A DNA stretch of 50,735 nucleotides from Deltaproteobacteria bacterium (GCA_016183065.1 JACPFF010000001.1:1-50735), one strand, 5' to 3'; shown: positions 42,154 through 50,735, numbered from the stretch's first letter. The notes: generated by a model from the letters alone, not told the origin. A program made the numbers and translations.

Positions 42154-42179
42154 TTGTGCCACAGGGCTTGTTGGCACAA
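42154..42179. promoter_or_regulatory. Operator-like dyad TTGTGCCA-N10-TGGCACAA
   Basis: A perfect 8-bp inverted repeat lies between two divergent genes, and the half-site TGGCACAA recurs at 42255-42262, just before the start of the 1379-residue protein gene. Spacing of about 18 bases centre to centre would put both halves on one DNA face region. The regulator is unknown. Confidence 0.5.
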
Positions 42180-42269
42180 TCGCTGACACGGGCAGGTGAA
42201 GGCCCCACTCCCCTCTGCACCTTATTATCGATAATTGCTTTCCCGAATCATTTCTGGCACAAGGCCCCC

Positions 42270-45200
42270 ATGAAAACACCCATTCGACATTTTTTTATCC
42301 TCCTCCAACTCGTCTCCCTTGCCGTGACCACCGTACCGGCAGTCGCTGCACCGCTAGAGGCGCCACACGCACTGCCGGCAGCGCTGCAGGCATGGGTCCC
42401 GTGGGTCTTGCATACGGAGAAAGAGGCCACCTGCCCCTTTTTGCACGGCGGTGCAACGCGGCAATGCATCTGGGGCGGGCCGCTCCAGCTGGACCTCCAC
42501 GGTGACGGCGGGACCTTCGCGCAGACATGGACCGTTGCATCGGCCAGCGCGTGGATCCCCATGCCGGGGAGTGAGCAGAACTGGCCCGTCGAGGGAGTGG
42601 TCAATGGCACGGCCATGCCGATTCTTCCTCACAACGGCATGCCCTCACTGCACCTGGCTGAGGGGACCCACCGGCTGGTCGGGCGCTTCCGCTGGCATAC
42701 GCCGCCGGAAACCATGGTGATCCCTGCGCAAGTGGGGATCGTCTCCCTCGCCATGTTCGGCGAGGCCGTCCCGTTTCCCAACTGGCTCGATGCCCGGCAC
42801 CTCCGATTGACCACCCCTCAGATCGCGCAAGGGACCGACGTCGTCGAACTCTCTGCCCATCGCCGGCTCGACGATGGCATCCCCCTGATCCTCACGACCC
42901 ATCTTCTCTTGCAGGTCGGGGGAAAAGACCGCGAACTGACGATCCCCCCCTTTCTCCCGGAGGGGTTTTGGCCGATGCAGGTCGAGAGCGCGCTCCCCTC
43001 CCGCATTGACGGCGATGGCCGGTTGCGTGTCCAGCTCCGTGCCGGCATCTGGTCGGTGAACGTCAAGGCGTATCACGCGACACCGGCAGAGACGATCGAA
43101 CGCCCGGCCTTTGCCGAGCCATGGCCCGCAACCGAAACGTGGGTCTTTGCCGCCAACCCCCGATTGCGAACGGTGCGCATCGAAGGCCCGACCGCCATCG
43201 ATCCGCAACAGACGACTCTCCCCGAGGCCTGGAAGTCGCTCCCTACCTATGTGGTCGAGCCGGCAACGCCATGGCATATGGTTGAAGAAGTCCGCGGACT
43301 CTCCGAACAACCGGTCGATCAGGTCCAGCTCCGTCGGGATCTCTGGCTCGATTTCGATGGCCAGGGGATGACGGTCAAGGACGACCTGACCGGCACACTC
43401 CACAGTCAGTGGCGCCTCGACACGGACGGCACCCTCATCCTTGGACATGCCCGACTAGATGGTGTCGATCAACTCATCACCACCAATGCCACCAACGGAC
43501 GCCCGGGCATCGAGGTCCGCAATGAAACGCTCCGGCTCGCTGCCGAAAGCCGAGTCGAAAGCAAGGGCCGCCGGTTGTCCGTGGGTGGCTGGTCGATGCC
43601 ACTCCAGGGCGTCTGGGCCACCCTCCATCTCCCTCCCGGTTGGCGTCTCTTTGCGACCCGTGGCGTGGACGATGCGGGCGGGACCTGGGTGGGGCAATGG
43701 TCGTTGTTCGATTTCTTTCTCCTCCTGATCACGGCGATCGCCTTTTTTAAATTATGGGGACCGCGTTGGGGAATCGTGGCGCTCGTCACGTTGACACTCC
43801 TCTTTCATGAACCGTATGCGCCGGTCTGGATCTGGCTCCCGATCCTTGCCTGCGAGGCTCTGCACCGTTTGTTGCCACACGGATGGGGCAATACCATCGC
43901 GCGCCTCGGCTATCTGCTGGGGCTCGTGACGCTGGTGATTTGGTCGATTCCGTTTGCCATCCAGCAGGGCCGGCAGGCCATCGCCCCCTCATTGGAGCAC
44001 CGCATTCAGGGACATGCCGGCGTCTCGCCACTCGCTGCACCCGCGGAGTATGTCTTGGCTGCGGATGGCGCAGTGCCTGCCCCGCAGACAACCGGTGACG
44101 AGGCACCATTACCCGCCGAAGATGTCACGGCAGCGAGTGAAAAGGAGGATACTCAACTCAATGATCGTGCCCGACCGAAAGCGCTCGAAGTCAAGTCTTA
44201 CTCGTCTTCCTCGCTCGCACGACGGATGGAACCAGCCCCGAGTACGCTTGGGAAGATTCAGACCGGCCCCGGCATTCCGTCGTGGTCATGGCATACGTAC
44301 CCCCTGATCTGGAATAGTCCTGTGGATACCGCACAGACGTTTCGTCTCTTTCTCCTGTCACCGCTCGCCACGCGATTGGTGACGCTCTGCCGCCTCGCAC
44401 TCCTCCTGCTCCTGATGAGCGTGTTCCTGCAAAAACATTTCCAGCCACTCTCTTCCTGGTTCCGGAGACAACGCGGGCTCCCGCTCGCACTCCTTGCCCT
44501 GGGCCTGGCAACACTCTGGAACCAACCCGCCATGGCACAAGTAACGGCTGGCGTGGATTTCCCGCCATCGACTCTCCTGGACGAATTGCGCGGACGGTTG
44601 CTCGAACCTGCGCCGTGCCGCTTTGACTGTGCAAGTCTCACCACCATGCACGTTGAATCGACCATGGAGCGCCTCCGCATCGGGCTGGACGTCCACGTCG
44701 GTGCGGACACGGGCGTCCCCATCCCTGGCAACCGCGCGGAATGGACGCCGGAAGAGATTGTGGTCGATCACCACATGTCCGGCGAGGTCTTTATGGACAC
44801 CGCGGGGACCTTATGGCTTCACCTGATGCCGGGGGTACACCACGTCCTCCTCGAGGGAGAGCTACCGGCCCACGAACGCGTCACCGTGTCATTGCCATTA
44901 CCAGCACGACACGTCACGATGGGTCAGTCGGCATGGCTCGTTGAAGGGATCGACACCCACGGCACGGCAAGCGCCAATCTCCAGCTCGTGCGCAAGGGTG
45001 AAACCGCGGACACGTCAGAAAACGCTGCCACGGTCGTCACGGCCATGGCACCATTTCTCCGCGTCACGCGACAGCTCTCGCTCGGCCTTACGTGGGAGAT
45101 CGAGACCACGGTCGAGCGACTCACATTCGCCGGGACGCCGGTCGTTTTGAGCGTGCCGCTCATTGCGGGCGAAACGGTCACGACACCGACGATCAAGACC

Positions 45201-46409
45201 ACGGAGACGACCGCGCTGATCCAGCTGGCTCCGAACGCACATTCCGCCACATGGCATTCGATCTTGGCCGAACACGACCAGGTCGTGTTGCAGGCCCCGG
45301 ATGGCGTCCCGTGGGTCGAGACGTGGCTCATCGATGCCAGTCCCTATTGGCATGTGGACTTTGCGAATCTTCCCCGGGTTGCGGCAAGTGCCGATACGGG
45401 GACGCATGCCCCGTTGGCCGTCTGGCAACCGTGGCCCGGCGAGTCTGTGCAGCTCCATGTCACACGGCCTGAGGCGGTCAGCGGCACCACCATGACGGTC
45501 GACCGGGCGATTCTCGATGTCAGGCCCGGACACCGCGCGAGCGACGTGGAACTCCGCTTCACCGCGCGGAGCAGCCTGGGTGACCGGTACACGCTCGACC
45601 TGCCGAACACGGCCACCATACAGCGCGTGACCATTGGCGGCATCGAGAGTCCTCTGCAGGCGCATGACGGGCGCGTGACCATTCCGGTCACGCCCGGGGA
45701 AGAGGAAATCATTGTGGCCTGGCGTGAATCCCGCGGCATGAGCACCTGGTATCGCACGTCATTGATCACCACGACGGGGACGGTGGCCAATGCAATGCTC
45801 AACGTCTTTCCACCCGCGAATCGCTGGATTCTCTTCACCGGCGGACCCCGATTGGGCCCGAGCGTCCTCTTTTGGGGCTATCTCCTCGTACTCGTCGTGA
45901 TGGCTTCTGCCCTCGGCCGTTTTGCCCCCACGCCGCTGCGAACGCATCAGTGGCTCCTCTTGGGGCTTGGGCTCTCGCAGATCCCGGCGATCTTTGCCGC
46001 GATCGTCGTCGGGTGGTTCCTCCTCCTCGCACGCCGGGAGCGACAGACCATCGCCAATGCCGCATGGTTCAATGTCCGGCAACTCGTCCTCCTCTTCTGG
46101 ACCTTCGTCACCATGATCGTCCTGTACGGGGCCATTCACGCGGGCCTGCTGGGGACCCCGGATATGCAGATTGCCGGCAATGACTCGTCGCGACTGGCAC
46201 TCCATTGGTTCCTCGATCGACCACAGGGACATTTGCCGCAGGGCTGGCTCTTTTCCCTCCCGATGTGGACCTATCGCGTCGCCATGCTCGTGTGGGCCTT
46301 GTGGCTGGCCAATGCCCTGCTCGGCTGGTTGCGCTGGGGATGGCGTTGTCTCCACACCAGCGGGTTCTGGCGCGAAATGTGGCAGCGGCGCGAACCTCTC
46401 AAGCCGTGA
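42270..46409 (+). CDS. Large multi-pass envelope protein of unknown function
   Basis: The 1379-residue protein has a signal peptide (FFILLQLVSLAVTTVPAVAA) and a 450-residue extracytoplasmic beta-rich domain. Three membrane helices lie at about 476-570. After a Pro/Ala-rich segment comes a second membrane stretch at about 692-755, which itself looks like a signal peptide (GLPLALLALGLATLWNQPAMA). A second extracytoplasmic domain follows, and then several helices from about 1186. That C-terminal block (GPRLGPSVLFWGYLL, TPLRTHQWLLLGLGLSQIP) is what I believe recurs in uncharacterised proteobacterial membrane proteins. ATG 42270 is preferred to an upstream frame start. It is followed by rlmE 13 bases on. 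Confidence 0.88.
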   Translation: MKTPIRHFFILLQLVSLAVTTVPAVAAPLEAPHALPAALQAWVPWVLHTEKEATCPFLHGGATRQCIWGGPLQLDLHGDGGTFAQTWTVASASAWIPMPGSEQNWPVEGVVNGTAMPILPHNGMPSLHLAEGTHRLVGRFRWHTPPETMVIPAQVGIVSLAMFGEAVPFPNWLDARHLRLTTPQIAQGTDVVELSAHRRLDDGIPLILTTHLLLQVGGKDRELTIPPFLPEGFWPMQVESALPSRIDGDGRLRVQLRAGIWSVNVKAYHATPAETIERPAFAEPWPATETWVFAANPRLRTVRIEGPTAIDPQQTTLPEAWKSLPTYVVEPATPWHMVEEVRGLSEQPVDQVQLRRDLWLDFDGQGMTVKDDLTGTLHSQWRLDTDGTLILGHARLDGVDQLITTNATNGRPGIEVRNETLRLAAESRVESKGRRLSVGGWSMPLQGVWATLHLPPGWRLFATRGVDDAGGTWVGQWSLFDFFLLLITAIAFFKLWGPRWGIVALVTLTLLFHEPYAPVWIWLPILACEALHRLLPHGWGNTIARLGYLLGLVTLVIWSIPFAIQQGRQAIAPSLEHRIQGHAGVSPLAAPAEYVLAADGAVPAPQTTGDEAPLPAEDVTAASEKEDTQLNDRARPKALEVKSYSSSSLARRMEPAPSTLGKIQTGPGIPSWSWHTYPLIWNSPVDTAQTFRLFLLSPLATRLVTLCRLALLLLLMSVFLQKHFQPLSSWFRRQRGLPLALLALGLATLWNQPAMAQVTAGVDFPPSTLLDELRGRLLEPAPCRFDCASLTTMHVESTMERLRIGLDVHVGADTGVPIPGNRAEWTPEEIVVDHHMSGEVFMDTAGTLWLHLMPGVHHVLLEGELPAHERVTVSLPLPARHVTMGQSAWLVEGIDTHGTASANLQLVRKGETADTSENAATVVTAMAPFLRVTRQLSLGLTWEIETTVERLTFAGTPVVLSVPLIAGETVTTPTIKTTETTALIQLAPNAHSATWHSILAEHDQVVLQAPDGVPWVETWLIDASPYWHVDFANLPRVAASADTGTHAPLAVWQPWPGESVQLHVTRPEAVSGTTMTVDRAILDVRPGHRASDVELRFTARSSLGDRYTLDLPNTATIQRVTIGGIESPLQAHDGRVTIPVTPGEEEIIVAWRESRGMSTWYRTSLITTTGTVANAMLNVFPPANRWILFTGGPRLGPSVLFWGYLLVLVVMASALGRFAPTPLRTHQWLLLGLGLSQIPAIFAAIVVGWFLLLARRERQTIANAAWFNVRQLVLLFWTFVTMIVLYGAIHAGLLGTPDMQIAGNDSSRLALHWFLDRPQGHLPQGWLFSLPMWTYRVAMLVWALWLANALLGWLRWGWRCLHTSGFWREMWQRREPLKP

Positions 46410-46422
46410 ACCCCCAGAGCAC

Positions 46423-47034
46423 ATGGCACGATACGAGCGGAAAGATCATTATTATCAGCAGGCCAAGCGGGAGGGCCGCGCCAGTCGCGCGGCATTCAAA
46501 CTCGACGAACTACAGGCGCGCTACCGCCTTGTGCGTCGAGGCGAGCGCGTCGTGGATCTTGGGTGCGCGCCGGGCGGCTGGCTACAGCCGCTCGCCGAGT
46601 GGGTCGGCCCCACCGGGCGCGTGATCGGCGTGGATCAGCGTCCGGTCACGATTCCACTCCCCGCACAGGTCATCACACTCGTGGCGGATATCGGTGCCCT
46701 GGCCAAAGATCCAACGCCGATTCTCTTGCGGACCGGAGGCCTTGTCGCACTCGTCCTTTCTGACATTGCGCCGAATACCTCGGGGACGCGGTTTCACGAT
46801 CAGGTGCGTTCGTTGAATCTTGCGCGGGCTTCCTGGGCATGTGCGGCGCAACTCCTGGCCCCAGGCGGACACTTTGTGGTGAAGATCTTCGAAGGTCCCG
46901 ATGTCGCCGAATTTCGCCGTGCACTGCGCACGCACTTCACGAAAGTGGTCACCGTGGATCCCCAAGCCACACGCAAGGGCTCCTTCGAACGCTACTTTGT
47001 CTGCTTGCAGAAAGTCGATGCAAACGCACCTTAA
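46423..47034 (+). CDS. rlmE: 23S rRNA 2'-O-ribose methyltransferase RlmE (FtsJ)
   Basis: It methylates U2552 of 23S rRNA. The 203-residue protein has the typical start (RKDHYYQQAKREGRASRAAF with the first catalytic Lys at KLDEL), the SAM loop VVDLGCAPGGWLQPLA, the catalytic Asp in LVLSDIAPNTSGTR and the Lys in GGHFVVKIFEG. The last Glu of the K-D-K-E tetrad lies in RKGSFERYFVC. ATG 46423 matches the family start; a longer frame is a shadow of the preceding gene. Confidence 0.95.
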   Translation: MARYERKDHYYQQAKREGRASRAAFKLDELQARYRLVRRGERVVDLGCAPGGWLQPLAEWVGPTGRVIGVDQRPVTIPLPAQVITLVADIGALAKDPTPILLRTGGLVALVLSDIAPNTSGTRFHDQVRSLNLARASWACAAQLLAPGGHFVVKIFEGPDVAEFRRALRTHFTKVVTVDPQATRKGSFERYFVCLQKVDANAP

Positions 47035-47057
47035 CGTTTTTTGGAGGTACCCTTGAG

Positions 47058-47579
47058 TCAGAGTGATTTACTGAACACGTGGACTGCTGTAAAGGTTCCT
47101 CCGGTAGGTGAAGCTGGAAATCGGAGAGGATGTTTGGGATTTTTATAAACCAATTGACGGAGATTACTGAGCAGATCGGCTTTTCCCCGTTCTGATCCTT
47201 TCAATCCGACGGTATCGAATCGCACGGCGGTCACCTTTCCATTTCCATCGACCGTACCGTCGACAACGCGCCCCTCCACCGAGGGAAAGAGTTGTAGGGT
47301 CCTTTCATACGCCGCACCAATGTTCCCCATGCGTCGCCGCAGTTGTGTGTCGGCTGCCGTGGTAAAATCCCGGGGAGACGCATCAGCGCTTCCGCCTAAT
47401 TTAATGTCTCCGGTCCCTTTAGCCGGCCCAGCCGGCCATCGGACCCCTGCATACTCGTATTTGGGCTCCAGTTTTTGCTCTTGTTTCCTCTTCGACGTCT
47501 CTGTCAGCTCCCTCCGGTCAGACCGAACCTCCACTGCACCAGGACGCCGCCCAGAACCATTGATTGTTGATCCGCCCAT
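47058..47579 (-). CDS. Protein with AgmX/PglI-like C-terminal domain
   Basis: The 173-residue protein has a disordered, basic and Gly-rich N-terminus (about 85 residues). Its C-terminal domain resembles the TonB-like tail of myxobacterial AgmX/PglI proteins: RRMGNIGAAYERTLQLFPSV, EGRVVDGTVDGNGKVTAV, and FPASPTGGTFTAVHVFSKS. Family members usually have a Cys in the first helix (CYE); here it is Ala-Tyr-Glu, and no Cys occurs. ATG follows GGGGAGG. The start has no signal peptide or membrane anchor, unlike longer relatives. Assignment is moderate. Confidence 0.7.
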   Translation of the reverse strand: MGGSTINGSGRRPGAVEVRSDRRELTETSKRKQEQKLEPKYEYAGVRWPAGPAKGTGDIKLGGSADASPRDFTTAADTQLRRRMGNIGAAYERTLQLFPSVEGRVVDGTVDGNGKVTAVRFDTVGLKGSERGKADLLSNLRQLVYKNPKHPLRFPASPTGGTFTAVHVFSKSL

Positions 47580-47843
47580 ACGTTCCTCCCCGCAGGCCCC
47601 CCCACTTTTTAAAGGGCATCTCTATACACCTTTATGACGTTTTTAGAGGTGCCTCCTCAAGTGTTCTCGGTCCATCTTTTCCCCAGAGTTGCTTCACCGC
47701 ACTATCATTCGTGTAACAGATCCTCTCCTCCCAATCTGTGACCGATGGTCGGCCCACGCCAAGGGCCTGAAAATAGACGTGACTCCGGAGAGCCAGCATA
47801 CTACGATGGCGACTCGTCGGCACATTACCCGGGAGGTCATGAC

Positions 47844-49610
47844 ATGAGAAAGCATCTATTGTGGAGTATCCTTACCTGTGGCGCGGTAGCGCTGGGCTGG
47901 CATCCGATGGCCCTGGCGGCCGAGATTCGCGTCGATTCCACAGACGTGGTCGTCAGAAGCGATAAGCACTGTTCTCTCAGTGAAGCGATTCTGGCGGCCA
48001 ATACAGACGCTGCCGTCGACACCTGTACGGCCGGGTCTGGCGACGACGTGATCGAACTCGATGCCAATGCCATATATACGATCACTGCGCCGCATCAGAC
48101 TACGGATACGGGACTTCCCCCGATCACCTCAAGTCTCACAATCCACGGCGATCATACGCTGATTGTCCGCAGCAGTCAGATAGAGTTTCGGATTGCGAAG
48201 ATATCCGGGGCCGTGAAGGTCCTGTTTGACGGTCTCCTCTTGCAGGGAGGGCGTCTTTCCAGAGGGGGCGCCGAGGGAGGCATCCTCCGGATTGACGGAG
48301 ATGCACAGGTGACAATCCGTCAGACAAAGCTCTTCCACGGGACTGCCGGGATCGGTGGCGCACTCTATGCCAGCGGCGCTCAGACGGAGGTACGGCTGGA
48401 AAATAGTGGGATTGCCTCTAGCAGTGCCACTGTCGACGGTGGAGGTATCGCCTCGAGCGCAAAACTTTTACACATCGAACACTCCGACATCGAAACGAAC
48501 AAAGCCAGTCAGAGCGGTGGCGGAATCTGGTTCTCGCGGCAGGATGGAACACTCGAAATAGAAGACGCCCGGATTGCAAATAACAAGGCCGTGCAGGGAG
48601 GCGGACTCTACGTCGATAACGGTGCCGCGCTTTCGATGAAGGCTATCTCCATCGTGGAAAATACAGCGACATCCGCGACACAGGGTGGAGGTGGGCTCTT
48701 TCTTGCGGGTCTCCGTGTGGCTGAAATTGTCAACACGACATTTGCCAGCAATGTCGCGCTCTCTGATGGGAGTGCCATCTTTCTGGCAGGGCATACCAAA
48801 GTCACGCTGGGGCATTGCGCGTTGGTGAAAAATCGGGGTGGCAGCGCGCAGGCATTACAATTGGGTAGTGACATGGGAGGAAAGTTTACGGCCGTTGGGT
48901 CAATTTTCTACCTCAATGGGTCACTCAATCTAAAAACCGCAGACCCCTGCTCGGCAGTGACCTCAAAAGGCTGGAATATTGTGGAAACAACCTGTCGGGT
49001 CAAGCAGGAGACACCGGACAACGTGGACATCGTGACGGATCAGCCAAAATTAAGTGACTTGGTCACCGCCCAGGATGGCATGCACACTTACACCATCTTG
49101 ATGACAGGGAGCCCCGGCATCAATAACGGCGATGCGGCATCTTGTTCGAGCACACCGGCGTTACAAAACGACCAACTGGGACATGCTCGTGATGATCTTT
49201 GCGATATCGGCCCTGTGGAGGCCGGCTGCGGCGATACCGTGATACAGTCCGAGCTGGGAGAGACGTGCGATGGTCTTCACGTCGCGGCGGGTGAGACCTG
49301 CGGGGCCACGTGTCAGACCGTCGTAACAGGCGCGACTCCCGAAGATGAGACGGGTGATGGGCTGGATACGGTGGAAACTGGGGAAAATAGCGGTGAGGCG
49401 AACGCCATGCAACCCGATGCGACACAACCACCCGCAGAGATGTTACCAGAAGGCGGCATTGACACTGGCGTGGAAGAAACACCGGCCCCCTTTGCCACCG
49501 CGACTATTGAAGAGGAAGGCACTGCCCCGGCATTGGGAGAGGGGGAAAACGCCGAGGCACCTCCCGCCCCAAACGCCAGCGGTGGCGGGTGCACACTGAG
49601 AAGCCTATGA
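47844..49610 (+). CDS. Secreted right-handed beta-helix protein with CSLxEAI motif and Cys-terminated tail
   Basis: The 588-residue protein has a signal peptide (cut near Ala26) and the CSLSEAI motif (43-49) found at the start of choice-of-anchor-type adhesins. Right-handed beta-helix repeats with GGGI/GGGL turns follow (GGGIASSAKL, GGGIWFSRQDG, GGGLYVDNGA). Next comes a DUF4215-like motif CGDTVIQSELGETCDG near residue 460. An acidic Pro/Thr/Glu tract precedes the end GGGCTLRSL. Comparable proteins often continue after GGGC with a membrane helix and Arg cluster; here the chain stops. GGGAGG precedes the ATG. Coupled to the next gene by ATGA. Confidence 0.85.
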   Translation: MRKHLLWSILTCGAVALGWHPMALAAEIRVDSTDVVVRSDKHCSLSEAILAANTDAAVDTCTAGSGDDVIELDANAIYTITAPHQTTDTGLPPITSSLTIHGDHTLIVRSSQIEFRIAKISGAVKVLFDGLLLQGGRLSRGGAEGGILRIDGDAQVTIRQTKLFHGTAGIGGALYASGAQTEVRLENSGIASSSATVDGGGIASSAKLLHIEHSDIETNKASQSGGGIWFSRQDGTLEIEDARIANNKAVQGGGLYVDNGAALSMKAISIVENTATSATQGGGGLFLAGLRVAEIVNTTFASNVALSDGSAIFLAGHTKVTLGHCALVKNRGGSAQALQLGSDMGGKFTAVGSIFYLNGSLNLKTADPCSAVTSKGWNIVETTCRVKQETPDNVDIVTDQPKLSDLVTAQDGMHTYTILMTGSPGINNGDAASCSSTPALQNDQLGHARDDLCDIGPVEAGCGDTVIQSELGETCDGLHVAAGETCGATCQTVVTGATPEDETGDGLDTVETGENSGEANAMQPDATQPPAEMLPEGGIDTGVEETPAPFATATIEEEGTAPALGEGENAEAPPAPNASGGGCTLRSL

Positions 49611-50458
49611 GTATCCCGAGAACTGGGGGAATACAGGGCCTCCTGTCGCTGTTCAACAGGTCGTGGCATTTTGCGCGATTCCGCGTGGGGCCTGAACACG
49701 TGTCAACCGTTGGGCAACGCGTGCGCAGCATCACTGTTGGGCAATTGCAAGATGCGAACGAAGCATTGCCGTCGGCCTTCACGACAGACGGCATGCACCC
49801 GGAAATTGTGCAATTCGGATCATGCACTGAGGGACGGGGAAACGTCAGGCAACCGATAGTCGCGTTGTCAGAGGCCCTTGGCACCTCACCACTTCCGGAG
49901 ACATTAACGGCGCCGATCTCCATCGATCCATCTCCTTATCAATCGGAGCCGCTTGCACGGGCACTGCACCGGTTATTCGCGACGGTAAAGGCCGAGGGTG
50001 GGAGGATCACAAAGGTGGAATTTCATCCCCTGGATCGCCCATCTGCCATCGGGGCGTTGAAAAGCGGCCAAGTGACGTACACCGCGGAGTGGATGTCAGC
50101 AAAAGTCCTTCTCGACTTGACCACCACGGTGATCGTGGATCGGTTCGGATATAATGCCGTGTGGTATATGGCCAGTCTGTTGGAAAAGGCATCGCTCTCC
50201 GCCTCACTGCGCGATGAAGCCGACCGCAACGCACCGGAAGGCAATGAGGTACTGCAGGGCGGACTATTGGCCATGCTCACCCCGTGGGTCGATGGCTCCA
50301 GGCGATTGCAGCTGGGAAACAACCGCTCGGGCACGGGTCGATGCCCACCCTATTATTTTTTGACCTTTCCGGATGATGAAGAGGGAGTAACCCCCCTGTA
50401 TGCCGAGGAACTCCGGATGGATCTTGAAGGGAGATGTTTCGTCAGCACATCATCATAA
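49607..50458 (+). CDS. Protein of unknown function coupled to the beta-helix gene
   Basis: The 283-residue protein starts in an ATGA overlap with the surface protein. It has no signal peptide or clear membrane helix. It is a mixed alpha/beta chain (SITVGQLQDANEALPSAF, RFGYNAVWYMASLLEKASLS). The C-terminal third carries CPPYYFLTFPDDEEGVTPLY. I do not recognise the family. Co-translation suggests it processes, binds or regulates the surface protein, but this is only positional. Confidence 0.75.
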   Translation: MSIPRTGGIQGLLSLFNRSWHFARFRVGPEHVSTVGQRVRSITVGQLQDANEALPSAFTTDGMHPEIVQFGSCTEGRGNVRQPIVALSEALGTSPLPETLTAPISIDPSPYQSEPLARALHRLFATVKAEGGRITKVEFHPLDRPSAIGALKSGQVTYTAEWMSAKVLLDLTTTVIVDRFGYNAVWYMASLLEKASLSASLRDEADRNAPEGNEVLQGGLLAMLTPWVDGSRRLQLGNNRSGTGRCPPYYFLTFPDDEEGVTPLYAEELRMDLEGRCFVSTSS

Positions 50459-50461
50459 CCT

Positions 50462-50512
50462 CTTATGGTGCGTTAATTTTTCCTGAGTACATGCGTCTTA
50501 CGGCACCATAAG
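50462..50512. repeat. 10-bp inverted repeat after the last + strand gene
   Basis: CTTATGGTGC (50462-50471) and GCACCATAAG (50503-50512) are a perfect inverted pair with a 31-base interior, beginning 4 bases after the stop codon. No U tract follows, so it is an odd terminator; it could be the end of a mobile segment or an RNA-protecting stem. Confidence 0.5.
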
Positions 50513-50602
50513 TAGTCCATTATGGCCCCTTCTCTGATCCACCCGGCAACGACCCTGGCACAATGGCTTCGAGCGCTTTGAGCGTGTTGGGATCAATTAA
50601 AC

Positions 50603-50626
50603 ATCCCTCGCCTGAAGGCGAGGGAT
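50603..50626 (-). terminator. Hairpin terminator for the gene at the window end
   Basis: ATCCCTCGCC and GGCGAGGGAT form a perfect 10-bp stem with loop TGAA. On the - strand it follows the stop codon at 50654 by about 28 bases and is followed by GTTTAATT. It could also stop + strand transcripts (ATTTGA). Confidence 0.55.
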
Positions 50627-50653
50627 TTGAGCGCCACCTGCTGAAGCAGGGCA

Positions 50654-50735
50654 TTACGCGTCGACAATCGTAAATGAATCGCCCCGCTTGGCCAGATCCT
50701 CGTCCTGTTGGGCGCTGTACTCCATAATCATTTCA
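50654..50735 (-). CDS. C-terminal fragment of a gene running off the window
   Basis: Reading the - strand from the window end gives an open frame ending MEYSAQQDEDLAKRGDSFT-IVDA and a TAA at 50654-50656. Only about 27 codons are visible; the family cannot be named. The hairpin at 50603-50626 would serve as its terminator. Confidence 0.5.
   Translation of the reverse strand, partial: EMIMEYSAQQDEDLAKRGDSFTIVDA

Noticed and set aside
20904-42184. A 15-base match GTTGGCACAATCGCT near 20905 and 42170
   Set aside because: A match of this length is expected about once or twice by chance in a 50-kb GC-rich window, and the contexts differ.
42172-42262. TGGCAC sites as sigma-54 promoters
   Set aside because: No TTGC element occurs at the required 5-base spacing after TGGCAC at either place.

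Overview
The window is GC-rich, densely packed bacterial chromosome. The genes point to a Gram-negative with an outer membrane: a PBP1B-type peptidoglycan synthase, lipoproteins, and a protease/propeller protein ending in a beta-barrel. A CarD/CdnL regulator, an AgmX/PglI-like tail, a CSLxEAI beta-helix protein with a DUF4215-like motif and a large CehA/McbA-type lipoprotein fit the old deltaproteobacterial assemblage (Myxococcota, Bdellovibrionota or a related uncultured lineage). That placement is inference; there is no rRNA or marker set here to confirm it.

Layout. 0.2-8.2 kb: a half-size TauE/SafE permease; an EIIA(Ntr/fru)-like protein overlapping an APC permease with a USP-like tail; divergent pfkA; then PBP1B, TPR lipoprotein, cobalamin adenosyltransferase and cutA as one tight operon. 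8.2-11 kb: secreted protein plus mutY, divergent from queD-folB-PAP2. 11-16.1 kb: a HEPN/MNT pair, a giant surface protease-barrel protein and an AAA/DUF4143 ATPase; the first and last are AT-richer than their surroundings and look acquired. 16.1-22.5 kb: CehA/McbA lipoprotein, ald behind a clear promoter with a 5' hairpin, coaX and birA. 22.5-27.1 kb: a near-leaderless small gene, a secreted helical protein, ferredoxin, nth and a frameshifted polX. 27.3-34.7 kb: a long + strand operon (Cys-repeat secreted protein, acyl-CoA thioesterase, M20 peptidase, PRMT-like methyltransferase, priA, def, fmt, rpe). 34.7-38.3 kb on the - strand: tRNA-Phe, carD, ispD, ispF, cysS. 38.6-42.1 kb: four unrecognised - strand genes. 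42.3-47 kb: a 1379-residue envelope protein and rlmE. 47-50.7 kb: an AgmX-tail protein, a beta-helix surface protein translationally coupled to an unknown gene, and the end of another gene.

The most unusual thread is a family of modular, hairpin-rich repeats (four copies: 1-232, 22974-23079, 24518-24779, 41323-41545). One copy lies inside an open reading frame without closing it and adds about 74 residues. Another supplies the last codons and stop of endonuclease III. A third abuts the start of a secreted-protein gene, and the first is tandemly duplicated. This resembles in principle the protein-inserting palindromic elements of Rickettsia, but the sequence is not one I recognise.

Functionally the conserved blocks serve envelope building (PBP1B, barrel protein, 1379-residue protein), base-excision repair (mutY, nth, a probably broken polX), translation start and replication restart (def, fmt, priA), pterin/queuosine chemistry (queD, folB), isoprenoid and cysteinyl-tRNA synthesis (ispD/F, cysS), and pantothenate/biotin cofactor use (coaX, birA).
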